A program made the translations under genes and the position numbers. The notes under the pieces were generated by a model. The model was not told the DNA's origin. It did no database searches and was given only the letters and a program-made list of their open reading frames with translations. Positions 53,770-62,535 of a stretch of DNA of 64,000 bases are shown one piece after another. Numbering within the stretch: position 1 is the stretch's first letter; each line of letters begins with the position of its first letter. Source of the stretch: Roseovarius sp. ZX-A-9 (GTDB lineage: Bacteria > Pseudomonadota > Alphaproteobacteria > Rhodobacterales > Rhodobacteraceae); NCBI RefSeq assembly GCF_028369135.1, contig NZ_JAPWHW010000012.1:62001-126000 (forward strand). The letters are read 5' to 3'.

Positions 53770-54972
53770 ATGACTGAGCCGTGGTTGCATATTGTCGGCA
53801 TCGGGGAAGAGGGGCTGGCTGGCCTGCTGCCGGCCACCCGTGCCATCGTGGAAGCCGCCGAGGTGATCGTGGGCGGCGACCGGCATCATGATCTCTCATC
53901 TGCCATTGCCGCCGAACGCGTTGCCTGGCCTTCGCCCTTCGATGCCCTGATTGATATGCTGCGTGGTTTCAAGGGCCGCCGCGTGGTGGTGCTGGCCACC
54001 GGCGACCCGCTGTGGTTCTCGGTTGGTGCGCGGATCGGCCGTGCCATCGATCCGGCGGAAATCGTCTATCACCCACAGCTCAGCGCTTTTCAGCTTGCCG
54101 CCGCGCGCATGGGTTGGAGCCTCGCGGATGTGGAGACACTGACCGTGCATGGCCGCCCGGTCGAGCAGATGATCGCCTTTATCCAGCCCGGTGCGCGGCT
54201 GCTGATTCTGACCACCGGGGCGCAAACCCCGGCGCAGATCGCGGGCTTCTTGACCGAACGCGGCTTTGGCGGATCGAAGATGACCGTTCTGGCGGCGATG
54301 GGCGGGGAGCGCGAGGCGCGGTTCGACGGGACTGCGCAGGACTGGAACCATACGGTGCCCGCCTTCAACACGCTTGCGGTGGATTGCGTCGCGGCGCCTG
54401 ATGCGGCCCTGTTGCCAAGGGTGCCGGGGCTGGCCGATGACATGTTCCGCCATGACGGCACGATGACCAAGCAGGAGGTGCGCGCCGCCACACTGGCCAA
54501 GCTGATGCCGATGCGCGGCGCGCTCTTGTGGGATATTGGCTGTGGTTGCGGCTCGGTCGCCGTGGAGTGGATGCGCGCCGCGCGTTACGCCCGCGCCATC
54601 GGGATCGAGCCGCGCGCCGATCGTCGGGCCATGGCGGCGGCCAATGCGCTGGCTCTGGGCACACCGCGTCTGGAACTGATCGAGGGCCAGGTGCCGGAGG
54701 CATTGACCGGGTTGGCGGCACCTGATGCGGTGTTCATCGGTGGCGGGTTGAGCATAGAAACCTTCGACGCCGCCTGGGAGGCGCTGCGCCCGCTGGGCCG
54801 CCTCGTCTGCAACGCGGTCACTCTGGAGAGCGAGGCCGTGCTTATCGCGCTGCACAAGGCGCATGGCGGACAGTTGGTGAAACTTCAGGTCAACCGCGCC
54901 GAGCCGGTGGGCAATCTGACCGGCTGGCGGCCATTGATGCCGGTCACGCAATGGAGCGTGATCAAGCGATGA
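53770..54972 (+). CDS. cobL: Precorrin-6Y C5,15-methyltransferase (decarboxylating) CobL
   Basis: Fused CbiE and CbiT activities: methylates C5 and C15 and decarboxylates C12. The 400-residue protein has a CbiE-type SAM methyltransferase domain (about 1-200; GIGEEGLAGL and ATGDPLWFSVG) and a CbiT-type Rossmann domain (about 250-400; LLWDIGCGCGSVAVEW and FIGGGL). The start MTEPWLHIVG was chosen because upstream codons lie in repeat C. 91 bases separate it from cobI. Confidence 0.95.
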   Translation: MTEPWLHIVGIGEEGLAGLLPATRAIVEAAEVIVGGDRHHDLSSAIAAERVAWPSPFDALIDMLRGFKGRRVVVLATGDPLWFSVGARIGRAIDPAEIVYHPQLSAFQLAAARMGWSLADVETLTVHGRPVEQMIAFIQPGARLLILTTGAQTPAQIAGFLTERGFGGSKMTVLAAMGGEREARFDGTAQDWNHTVPAFNTLAVDCVAAPDAALLPRVPGLADDMFRHDGTMTKQEVRAATLAKLMPMRGALLWDIGCGCGSVAVEWMRAARYARAIGIEPRADRRAMAAANALALGTPRLELIEGQVPEALTGLAAPDAVFIGGGLSIETFDAAWEALRPLGRLVCNAVTLESEAVLIALHKAHGGQLVKLQVNRAEPVGNLTGWRPLMPVTQWSVIKR

Positions 54973-55021
54973 ATGTTGCGCCCGGAATTTCGACCAAAGC
55001 GCCCATATTACGCGGAGAGCC

Positions 55022-55044
55022 AGGTATTTTTGGAAAGATGAAAG
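55022..55044. repeat. Repeat A, single arm (copy 3)
   Basis: AGGTATTTTTGGAAAGATGA with flanking AAG, close to the arms at 23278-23301, in the cobL-cobI gap. It is followed within four bases by the GC hairpin before cobI. Confidence 0.7.
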
Positions 55045-55047
55045 CCA

Positions 55048-55063
55048 GGGGCGGGTTCGCCCC
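55048..55063 (+). promoter_or_regulatory. Hairpin abutting the cobI start codon
   Basis: GGGGCG-GGTT-CGCCCC forms a 6-bp stem that ends one base before the cobI ATG. The only Shine-Dalgarno-like bases (AGGGGCGG) are inside the stem, so folding would limit translation of cobI. Confidence 0.5.
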
Positions 55064-55765
55064 ATGAGCGGTGTGCTTTACGGTGTCGGGCTGGGGCCGG
55101 GCGATCCGGAGTTGATGACACTGCGCGCGCATCGGCTGATTTCCGGGGCGCGTGTCGTGGCCTATCCGTCCCTGGCAGGCGGTACCAGCCTTGCCCGCGC
55201 CATCGCCGCGGCTGCGATTCCGGCGAGCGCCCGCGAGATTGTCATGGACGTGCCGATGACCACCGCCCGCGCGCCCGCCCAGGCCGCCTATGACAAGGGC
55301 GCGGCAGAGATCGTCGAAGTACTGCAGGCGGGCGAGGACGTGGTTTGCCTATGCGAGGGCGACCCGTTTTTCTATGGCTCGTTCATGTATCTCTTTGCCC
55401 GTCTGCGCGACCGGTTCAAGGTGGAGGTCGTGCCCGGCGTCACATCGGTAACCGCCTGTGCCGCGCTGGCCGGGATGCCATTGGCTGCGCGCAACGAGTG
55501 TCTCATGGTTCTGCCCGGCCCGTTGCCCGAGGCTGAACTGCGCGCGCGTATCGAAGGCTCCGAGAGCGTGGCGATCATGAAAGTGGGGCGCCACCTGCCC
55601 AAAGTACGCGCCGTCATAGAGGCGCTGGGCCTGACGGATCGCGCGGTCTACATCGAACGCGCCAGCCTGCCCCAAGAGGTGGTCTGTCCGCTGGCCGAAG
55701 CCCCTGACAGCGCGCCGTATTTTTCGATGATCCTGCTTACGAAAGGTGCCGATCCGTGGCTGTAA
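55064..55765 (+). CDS. cobI: Precorrin-2 C20-methyltransferase CobI
   Basis: SAM-dependent methylation of precorrin-2 at C20, forming precorrin-3A. The 233-residue protein has GVGLGPGDPELMTLRA, the YPS segment, CEGDPFFYGSFMYL and VPGVTSVTACAALAGMPLA, all typical. Its end overlaps the cbiG-cobJ start by ten bases. Its start is next to a hairpin. Confidence 0.96.
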   Translation: MSGVLYGVGLGPGDPELMTLRAHRLISGARVVAYPSLAGGTSLARAIAAAAIPASAREIVMDVPMTTARAPAQAAYDKGAAEIVEVLQAGEDVVCLCEGDPFFYGSFMYLFARLRDRFKVEVVPGVTSVTACAALAGMPLAARNECLMVLPGPLPEAELRARIEGSESVAIMKVGRHLPKVRAVIEALGLTDRAVYIERASLPQEVVCPLAEAPDSAPYFSMILLTKGADPWL

Positions 55766-57588
55766 ACCCCGTTGTTCTGGCGCTTGGCGCCTCTGGCGAA
55801 GCGACCGCGCACCGTGTCGCGGCATTGATCGGCGCGGCGGTGCACGGGCGCGAGGGCCGCGTGACACGCGCCGATGCGTTTTTTGCCAATGCGCTCGACC
55901 ATGTACGTGATCTCTTTGCCGCGGGCGTGCCGATCATTGGCGTCTGCGCCTCGGGCATCCTGATCCGCGGCGTGGCCCCGCTCTTGTCGGACAAACGCAC
56001 CGAGCCGCCGGTGGTATCGGTCAGCGATGATGGCGCGGTGGTGATTCCACTTCTGGGCGGGCATCGCGGTGCCAATCGGCTGGCGGCCGAGATTGCTGCC
56101 GGGCTGGGCGCGGTGGCGGCCGTGACGACGGCGGGCGATGTGGCAATGGGGGTGGCGCTCGATGTGCCGCCACCGGGTTACCGGCTGGCCAATCCCGAGG
56201 ATGCCAGGGGCGCGATGGCGGCGATGCTGTCAGGGGCCGGCGTGCGCATCACCGGCGAAGCCATTTTCGATATCGCCGATACCGGCGGTGCGGTCGAGCT
56301 GGTCACTTGCGAAACGCCGCAGCAAGGGAGCGAGGCGCGGCTGGTCTACCATCCGCAACGCCACGTTCTGGGGCTGGGATGCGCGCGCAACGCCGACCCG
56401 GAGGAAATGTGGGAGCATGTCAGCGCCACGCTGGCGGAGGCGCAGATTGCGCCGGGCGCGGTGGCCTGTGTCGCGACGATCGATATCAAGGCGGACGAAC
56501 CCGCGATGAACGTCGTGGCCGCGCGGCTGGGCGTGCCGCTGCGGCTCTTTTCCGCCGCGGAACTGGAGGCCCAGACACCGCATCTGGCGAACCCTTCGGA
56601 CGTGGTCTTTGCCGAGGTGGGCTGTCACGGCGTCGCCGAAGGAGCCGCGCTGGCGGCAGGGGGCGTGCTGGTGGTGGAAAAGCGCAAGACTGCGACCACC
56701 ACTTGTGCCGTCAGCCGGTGTGACGACGTGATCACCGCCATGCCGGGCCGCGCGCGCGGTCGGCTCAGCGTGGTCGGCATCGGCCCGGGCCAGGCGGCCT
56801 GGCGCACGCCCGAGGTGAGCCGCCTCATTGCCGATGCCGAGGAACTGGTGGGGTATGGGCTGTACATCGATCTTCTGGGGCCTTTGGCCGCTGGCAAGAC
56901 GCGCCGCGACTTCCCGCTGGGCGGCGAAGAGGCGAGGTGTCGCTATGCCTTGGAACAGGCCGCTTTGGGCAAGGCTGTTGCGTTGGTTTGTTCAGGTGAT
57001 GCAGGCATTTACGCGATGGGGGCTCTGGTCTTTGAACTGCTGGATCGCGGGCCGGATGAACATGGCGTGTCGGATGCGGCGCACCGGGTCGAGGTGGTTT
57101 GCTCTCCCGGTGTCTCGGCGCTGCAGGGGGCGGCGGCCCGGGCCGGTGCGCCGCTGGGGCATGATTTCTGCACGATTTCCCTGAGCGACCTGCTGACGCC
57201 GCGCGCCGATATCCTGCGCAGGTTGCAGGCGGCGGCAGAGGGCGATTTCGTCATTGCCTTCTACAACCCGGTCAGCAAGTCCCGCCGCACGCTGCTGGCC
57301 GAGGCGCGCGATATCCTGTTGCAGCATCGTCCCGCCGATACGCCGGTGATGCTGGCCAGTTCGCTGGGGCGTCCCGAAGAACATGTGCGCTATCGCCGGC
57401 TTGACCAGTTGGAGGTCGATGAGGTGGACATGCTGACCGTTGTCTTGGTCGGATCAAGCAATTCCCGGCTGGCGCAGCTGGGTGAAGGGCCACGCATGTT
57501 CACGCCGCGCGGCTATGCGCGCAAAATCGACGGCGATCTGGCGGAGGAGACGCGTATTTTTGACAAAGAAGAAGGTGGGGCGCTGTGA
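55756..57588 (+). CDS. cobJ: CbiG-CobJ fusion: lactone-opening domain with precorrin-3B C17-methyltransferase
   Basis: The 610-residue fusion has an N-terminal CbiG-like part (about 1-340; HGREGRVTRADAFF, GVCASGILIRGVAPLL, VSDDGAVVIPLLGGHRGAN and a C-terminal CobE/CbiG_C segment with TIDIKADEPAMN) and a CobJ-type SAM methyltransferase (about 345-590; VVGIGPGQAAWRTPEV, CSGDAGIYAMG). CobJ methylates C17 with ring contraction. CbiG opens the delta-lactone in the anaerobic route; its role in an aerobic-type pathway is less clear. GTG start overlapping cobI. Confidence 0.93.
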   Translation: MAVNPVVLALGASGEATAHRVAALIGAAVHGREGRVTRADAFFANALDHVRDLFAAGVPIIGVCASGILIRGVAPLLSDKRTEPPVVSVSDDGAVVIPLLGGHRGANRLAAEIAAGLGAVAAVTTAGDVAMGVALDVPPPGYRLANPEDARGAMAAMLSGAGVRITGEAIFDIADTGGAVELVTCETPQQGSEARLVYHPQRHVLGLGCARNADPEEMWEHVSATLAEAQIAPGAVACVATIDIKADEPAMNVVAARLGVPLRLFSAAELEAQTPHLANPSDVVFAEVGCHGVAEGAALAAGGVLVVEKRKTATTTCAVSRCDDVITAMPGRARGRLSVVGIGPGQAAWRTPEVSRLIADAEELVGYGLYIDLLGPLAAGKTRRDFPLGGEEARCRYALEQAALGKAVALVCSGDAGIYAMGALVFELLDRGPDEHGVSDAAHRVEVVCSPGVSALQGAAARAGAPLGHDFCTISLSDLLTPRADILRRLQAAAEGDFVIAFYNPVSKSRRTLLAEARDILLQHRPADTPVMLASSLGRPEEHVRYRRLDQLEVDEVDMLTVVLVGSSNSRLAQLGEGPRMFTPRGYARKIDGDLAEETRIFDKEEGGAL

Positions 57589-58358
57589 CAGTCTATTTCA
57601 TCGGTGCCGGTCCGGGGGATCCCGAGCTGTTGACGCTCAAGGCGCAGCGCATCATCGGGGCCTGCCCCGTCTGCCTTTACGCTGGCAGTCTGGTGCCGCC
57701 CGAAGTGGTGGCCTGCGCGCCCGAAGGTGCCCGTGTGATGGACACCGCCGCGATGACACTCGATGACACGCACGCCGAGATCCTGGCCGCCCATGCGCGT
57801 GGCCAGGACGTGGCGCGGGTGCATTCGGGCGATCCGTCGCTCTACGGGGCGATCGCCGAACAGATCCGGCGGCTGCGCAGCGATGGGATCGACTACCAGA
57901 TCATCCCCGGTGTGCCAGCCTATGCGGCCGCGGCGGCGGCGCTTGGGCAGGAGCTGACCGTGCCCGAAGTGGCGCAGTCGATCATCCTTACCCGGGTGTC
58001 GATGAAATCGACCTCGATGCCCGATGGCGAGACGCTGGAGAATTTCGCCCGCACCGGCGCGACGCTGGCGATTCATCTGGGGGTACGGAACCTGCGCGAG
58101 ATTTCCCGCGTGCTGACGCCCTATTACGGTGCGGATTGCCCGGTGGTGGTGGCTTACCGCGTCGGCTGGCCGGATCAGATGTTCATCCGTGGCACGCTAA
58201 GCGACATTCAGGCCAAGGTGCGCAGCCAGAAGATCACCCGCACGGCGCTGACCCTTGTCGGCCCGGTGCTGGGAGAGGTGCGCGACTTCCGCGACAGCGC
58301 GCTCTATGACCCCCAGATTCCGCATGTGCTGCGCCCGAAAGTGGCGGCAATCGAGTAA
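57585..58358 (+). CDS. cobM: Precorrin-4 C11-methyltransferase CobM
   Basis: Methylates C11 of precorrin-4. The 257-residue SAM methyltransferase has FIGAGPGDPELLTLKAQR, HSGDPSLYGAIAEQ, VPGVPAYAAAAAALGQELTVPE and TLALHLGVR-like ATLAIHLGVRNL. The GTG start overlaps the cobJ stop by four bases. It is the last corrin gene of this operon; cobK and cobF are not in the window. Confidence 0.96.
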   Translation: MTVYFIGAGPGDPELLTLKAQRIIGACPVCLYAGSLVPPEVVACAPEGARVMDTAAMTLDDTHAEILAAHARGQDVARVHSGDPSLYGAIAEQIRRLRSDGIDYQIIPGVPAYAAAAAALGQELTVPEVAQSIILTRVSMKSTSMPDGETLENFARTGATLAIHLGVRNLREISRVLTPYYGADCPVVVAYRVGWPDQMFIRGTLSDIQAKVRSQKITRTALTLVGPVLGEVRDFRDSALYDPQIPHVLRPKVAAIE

Positions 58359-58443
58359 TTTTTGCGGGTTTTACAAAACCTTGACTTGATTGGAATAGAG
58401 AATCGGCCATCCTTGACGCAATTTGCAGGAGGGGGATTCTGCC

Positions 58444-58797
58444 ATGACCACCCATTTACCGGCCGATGTGCAGGCCGGGCTGGATGCCGCGCGCAACGCG
58501 GCGCTGCTGAAATCGCAGCGGCTGAGGATTGTCGCGGACGATACGAGCTACCGGGTGCGGCGCATCTGGGCTGACGGCTTTTCTGTGGCTGCTGACGATG
58601 CTCCGCCGCCGCGTGGTCTGGTCGAGCTTTATGACGGGTCGCGCCACCTTGCGCATTGTCTGATCATGGCCTCGGGCGCAGAGGATGGTGAAATCTTTTT
58701 CGATTTCAAACAGCGTTCGGATGTCTCGGGCGGTCAGCCGCTGGATTTTGTGCGCGCACCGGATGCCCCGGTCGCGCTGATCGAAAAGGACGGCTGA
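58444..58797 (+). CDS. Conserved hypothetical protein
   Basis: The 117-residue soluble protein begins MTTHLPADVQAGLDAARNAA and has a beta-rich core (SYRVRRIWADGFSV...RGLVELYDGSRHLAHCLIM). The core resembles a small barrel of PilZ type without the RxxxR motif, but I do not claim that. Ribosome-binding site GCAGGAGGGGG is strong. It follows cobM by 85 bases and may be a separate unit. Confidence 0.78.
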   Translation: MTTHLPADVQAGLDAARNAALLKSQRLRIVADDTSYRVRRIWADGFSVAADDAPPPRGLVELYDGSRHLAHCLIMASGAEDGEIFFDFKQRSDVSGGQPLDFVRAPDAPVALIEKDG

Positions 58798-58806
58798 CGC
58801 GCTCCG

Positions 58807-59979
58807 TTACTGCAGATCAGAGAATGCCGCGCGCAGCCGGTCCGTGGCCTCGGTCAGGCGTGCCTTTGGCAGGGCGAGGTTGAACCGCATGCACTGCTCA
58901 CCGCCGGTGCCGAAATCGGCGCCCATGTTGGGTGCAAGACGTGCCCCCTGTTTGACCCGCTTCGTGACTTCCTCCATCGACATGCCCGTATTGGTGAAAT
59001 CAACCCACGCCAGATAGGTCGATTGCATCGGCATGGCCGAAAGGCCGGGGATTTCGGCGACGGCCCCGCGAAATATCTGCTGGTTGGTATCGAGATAGCG
59101 CACCAGCGCATCGACCCATGCCGCGCCACGCGGGCTGTAGGCCGCCTGCGTCAGCACTACGCCCAGCAGGTTGGGCGATACGTCGAGGGCGCGGTAGACG
59201 TCGGCAAACCGCGCGCGCAAGCCTTCGTCCGCGATGGTGACAAGGCCAAGCCGCGAACCGGCAATGTTGAACGTCTTGGAAGCCGAAGTCAGCATGATCA
59301 GCCGGTCCGACACCTCGGGGACCGCGACCGCCATCGGGATGTGTTTCTGGTCAGGGTAGATCAGATCGTGATGGATCTCGTCCGAGATCAACAGCAGATC
59401 GTGGCGCACGCAGAAGGCCGCCAGCGCCTGCAACTCCTCGCGCGACCAGACCCGGCCCGCGGGATTGTGTGGCGAACAGAACAGCACCGCGCGTTCGCGC
59501 CCGCTGAGCGAGGCTTCCAGCGCGTCGAGGTCCATGCGGTAGACGCCGTCTTGGATCACCAGCGGGCTTTCCTTCACCACGCGCTTGCCCTTGGCGATCT
59601 TCCTGGCGAACTCGTGATAGACGGGGGAAAAGATGATCACCTCGTCGCCCGGCTCGGTAAAGGCCTGCAGGGCCATCGCGATACCGTTGCCCAGCCCGTA
59701 TGTCGAGAACATCGCGTCCGGCTCCGCTGTCCAGCCGTGGCGCTCGCGCATCCACCAGGCGGCGGCATCCTTCATCTCGGCCTCGCCGGTGAAATAGCCA
59801 TAGTTGGCCTTGTCCAGCAGCCCCTGCACCGCTTCCTGCAGGAAATCTGGCGCGGCAAAATCCATATCGGCAACCCACATGGCGATGGCATCCTCGGCGC
59901 CCACGCCCGTGGCGGCCTCCATCATATCCCATTTGCTGCTGTTGCTGCCCCGGCGGTCGATAATCTGGTCGAAACTCAT
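58807..59979 (-). CDS. MalY/PatB-family cystathionine beta-lyase
   Basis: PLP enzyme of fold type I that splits C-S bonds of cystathionine or cysteine conjugates. The 390-residue protein has the N-terminal MWVADMDFAAPDF typical of MalY/PatB, the SPHNPAGRVW aminotransferase block, LISDEIHHDLIYP and the PLP lysine in TSASKTFNIAGSRLG. A 121-codon open extension is antisense to def and was dropped. No dedicated sulfur genes are next to it. Confidence 0.94.
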   Translation of the reverse strand: MSFDQIIDRRGSNSSKWDMMEAATGVGAEDAIAMWVADMDFAAPDFLQEAVQGLLDKANYGYFTGEAEMKDAAAWWMRERHGWTAEPDAMFSTYGLGNGIAMALQAFTEPGDEVIIFSPVYHEFARKIAKGKRVVKESPLVIQDGVYRMDLDALEASLSGRERAVLFCSPHNPAGRVWSREELQALAAFCVRHDLLLISDEIHHDLIYPDQKHIPMAVAVPEVSDRLIMLTSASKTFNIAGSRLGLVTIADEGLRARFADVYRALDVSPNLLGVVLTQAAYSPRGAAWVDALVRYLDTNQQIFRGAVAEIPGLSAMPMQSTYLAWVDFTNTGMSMEEVTKRVKQGARLAPNMGADFGTGGEQCMRFNLALPKARLTEATDRLRAAFSDLQ

Positions 59980-60079
59980 GTACACGCGATCCTCTGGTAT
60001 TTCCCGGGGCAAGCTAGCCGATTGACGTCTGGGCGCAAGCCCGTTGCAGAGCCAGCCCGCATGTCCTACATGAACGGCC

Positions 60080-60598
60080 ATGAAAATGCCGATCCTCATC
60101 CATCCCGATCCACGCCTTAAAAAGGTCTGCACCCCCGTGGGTGACCTCTCGGATGCGCTGCGCCGCCTGGCGGACGACATGCTTGAAACGATGTATGACG
60201 CGCCGGGCATCGGTCTGGCCGCACCGCAAGTGGGCGTGACCGAGCGGCTGATCGTGCTTGATTGCGTCAAGGAAGAGGGCCAGGCACCACGGCCCACGAT
60301 CATGTTCAATCCCGAGATCACGGCCCGCTCCGAGGCGACCAACGTCTACGAGGAAGGCTGCCTGTCGATCCCCGATCAATTTGCCGAGATCACCCGTCCT
60401 GCGGAGGTCGAACTGCGCTGGATCGATCGCGACGGCAACGAGCAGAGCGCGGGGTTCGATGGCCTCTGGGCGACCTGCGTGCAGCACGAGATCGACCATC
60501 TCGACGGCAAGCTCTTCATCGACTACCTGGGCCCGATGAAGCGGCAGCTGATCACCCGGCGCATGCAAAAGCTGAAACGCGACAAGGCGCGGGCCTGA
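60080..60598 (+). CDS. def: Peptide deformylase
   Basis: Removes the formyl group from the N-terminal methionine of new proteins. The 172-residue metalloenzyme has all three motifs: GIGLAAPQVG, EGCLSIPDQ (metal cysteine) and QHEIDHLDG (two histidines and the catalytic glutamate). It is followed after four bases by a degenerate paralogue and then by fmt, the formylating counterpart. Confidence 0.97.
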   Translation: MKMPILIHPDPRLKKVCTPVGDLSDALRRLADDMLETMYDAPGIGLAAPQVGVTERLIVLDCVKEEGQAPRPTIMFNPEITARSEATNVYEEGCLSIPDQFAEITRPAEVELRWIDRDGNEQSAGFDGLWATCVQHEIDHLDGKLFIDYLGPMKRQLITRRMQKLKRDKARA

Positions 60599-60602
60599 GC
60601 CG

Positions 60603-61097
60603 GTGCCGGTACGCCGCTGCCTGCCATGGCCGGACAAGCGCCTGCGCACCGCAGCCGCGCCCGTCGAGGCCATTGACGACGAAGTGCGCGGCATCTGGGC
60701 CGACATGATCGACACGATGGAGGCCATGCCGGGCGTTGGCCTCGCCGCGCCGCAGATCGGCGTGATGCTGCAACTGGCGGTGGTTGATGCCTCTGAAACC
60801 CGCGATCAGGCGGTGCGCATGGCCAACCCCGAAGTGTTGCACGCCAGCGTGACGCTGCGACGCCATATCGAGGCCAGCCCGAACCTGCCCGGCGTTTCGG
60901 CCCCGGTCGAGCGGCCCCGGGCCGTCACCGTGCGGTTTCTCAATGCCGAAGGCGAGATCGAAGAGCGCGATTTTGTCGGGCTGTGGGCCACGTCGGTGCA
61001 ACACCAGATCGACCATCTGGCGGGGCGGATGTATTTTGATCGTCTGAGCAAGGTCAAACGCGACATGCTGCTGCGAAAGGCGCGGAAATACAGCTGA
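60603..61097 (+). CDS. Peptide-deformylase-like protein lacking catalytic residues
   Basis: The 164-residue paralogue keeps motif 1 (GVGLAAPQIG) and the overall fold, but motif 2 reads EASPN where EGCLS is needed, so the metal cysteine is gone, and motif 3 is QHQIDHLAG, with Gln for the catalytic Glu. It can hardly be an active deformylase. The frame is intact, so it is kept by selection, perhaps as a regulator or peptide-binding partner. GTG start, four bases after def. Confidence 0.9.
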   Translation: MPVRRCLPWPDKRLRTAAAPVEAIDDEVRGIWADMIDTMEAMPGVGLAAPQIGVMLQLAVVDASETRDQAVRMANPEVLHASVTLRRHIEASPNLPGVSAPVERPRAVTVRFLNAEGEIEERDFVGLWATSVQHQIDHLAGRMYFDRLSKVKRDMLLRKARKYS

Positions 61098-61126
61098 GCG
61101 TCTCGCGGTTTGTGACCGTCGGATTT

Positions 61127-61183
61127 GAGTATTTCTAGCAAAATGAAGCGCAGTTTCCATTTTTCATTTTGCCAAAAATACTC
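61127..61183. repeat. Repeat A, inverted pair (copy 4)
   Basis: Arms GAGTATTTCTAGCAAAATGA (61127-61146) and TTCATTTTGCCAAAAATACT (61163-61182) pair at 19 of 21 positions around a 15-base loop, in the gap between the def paralogue and fmt on the same strand. It would form a strong AT-rich stem-loop in the transcript. Confidence 0.85.
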
Positions 61184-61223
61184 ATAACTGACGGTGAAGC
61201 CAGAACCAGACGCCGGGGGAACG

Positions 61224-62129
61224 ATGCGGATCATCTTCATGGGAACGCCCGATTTTTCGGTGCCGGTGCTGGAGGCGCTGGTGGCCGCTGGCCACGAGGT
61301 CGCTGCGGTCTACTGTCAGCCGCCCCGGCCTGCGGGACGTGGCAAGAAGGACAGGCCGACGCCGGTGCATGCGCGCGCCGCAGAGCTCGGGCTCGAGGTG
61401 CGCCACCCGGTCAGTCTGAAACCGGCCGAGGTGCAGGCTGACTTTGCTGCGCTCAATGCCGATGTCGCGGTGGTCGTGGCCTACGGGCTGATCCTGCCGC
61501 AGGCGGTGCTGGATACGCCAGCGCGAGGCTGTCTGAACATTCATGCCTCGCTGTTGCCACGCTGGCGCGGCGCGGCACCGATCCACCGCGCGATCATGGC
61601 AGGCGACGCCCAGACCGGGGTTTGCATCATGCAGATGGAGGCAGGGCTCGACACCGGGCCGGTGCTGTTGCGCGAGGCGACGGCCATCGGGGCCGAGGAA
61701 ACCACCGGCGCGCTGCATGACCGTCTGTCGCAGATCGGTGCCCGGCTGATCTGCCAGGCGCTGGAGCAATTGGACACCCTCTTGCCACAGCCGCAAGCGG
61801 AGGACGGTGTCACCTATGCAAAAAAGATCGACAAGGCCGAGGCCCGCGTCGACTGGGCGTGGCGCGCAGCAGAGGTGGACCGGCATATTCGGGGCCTGTC
61901 GCCCTTTCCCGGCGCGTGGTGCGAGATGGATGGCGCACGGGTCAAGTTGCTGGGTTCAAGGCTGGGGCAGGGGTGCGGTGCGCCCGGCGAGGTGCTGGAT
62001 GATGCGCTGACAGTGGCCTGCGGCCAAGGCGCTGTGCAGCTTTTGCGCTTGCAACGGGCCGGTGCGCGCGCGCAGGATCGCGAGACGTTCCTGCGTGGCC
62101 ATCCGGTGCCGCGCGGCACGCGGCTCTGA
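61224..62129 (+). CDS. fmt: Methionyl-tRNA formyltransferase
   Basis: Adds the formyl group from 10-formyl-THF to initiator Met-tRNA. The 301-residue protein has [18 protein letters not shown], the catalytic [16 protein letters not shown] and [15 protein letters not shown], and a C-terminal tRNA-binding OB-like domain. The start MRIIFMG follows GGGGGAACG; ten upstream codons are next to repeat A and were dropped. Confidence 0.97.
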   Translation: MRIIFMGTPDFSVPVLEALVAAGHEVAAVYCQPPRPAGRGKKDRPTPVHARAAELGLEVRHPVSLKPAEVQADFAALNADVAVVVAYGLILPQAVLDTPARGCLNIHASLLPRWRGAAPIHRAIMAGDAQTGVCIMQMEAGLDTGPVLLREATAIGAEETTGALHDRLSQIGARLICQALEQLDTLLPQPQAEDGVTYAKKIDKAEARVDWAWRAAEVDRHIRGLSPFPGAWCEMDGARVKLLGSRLGQGCGAPGEVLDDALTVACGQGAVQLLRLQRAGARAQDRETFLRGHPVPRGTRL

Positions 62130-62210
62130 GGCGTCTTGCAGATGGTCCAAGGCAGGGATCAAATGCGAGACGGCCACAAATTCTGAAAGGCTTCACGCAG
62201 GGGGGCGACG

Positions 62211-62459
62211 ATGTTTCCAGTTCTGATCGGTACGGTGGTGATCGCGGGCATCGTTGGCTACGTGTCGGAGAAATCCGGCTTTACCCGCAATGGCTACCTG
62301 CAATCGATCATCATCTGCGTCGGTGGCGCCTTCCTGTTTTACTTCGTGCGGATCATGTTCGGCCTGCGTATTGGCGCGCCCGGGGTGGACGCGATCCTGT
62401 CCGCGATCGGCGCGCTGATCATCGTGCCGACTCATTGGCGTGGCGGGGGTCGTCGGTGA
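62211..62459 (+). CDS. Small membrane protein, GlsB/YeaQ-like
   Basis: The 82-residue protein has three hydrophobic helices (MFPVLIGTVVIAGIVGYVS, SIIICVGGAFLFYFVRIMFG and AILSAIGALIIVPT). The Gly-rich helices resemble the YeaQ/YmgE group, though the fit is loose. GGGGGGCGACG precedes the ATG. A second small membrane protein gene follows in the same direction. Confidence 0.7.
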   Translation: MFPVLIGTVVIAGIVGYVSEKSGFTRNGYLQSIIICVGGAFLFYFVRIMFGLRIGAPGVDAILSAIGALIIVPTHWRGGGRR

Positions 62460-62535
62460 TGTTATTGCAGCCCTGTCATGCCGTCTTGGCGAAGGCGCCC
62501 CGCCGGGCGGATGAGCGGCGGCGAGGCGCGCGCTG

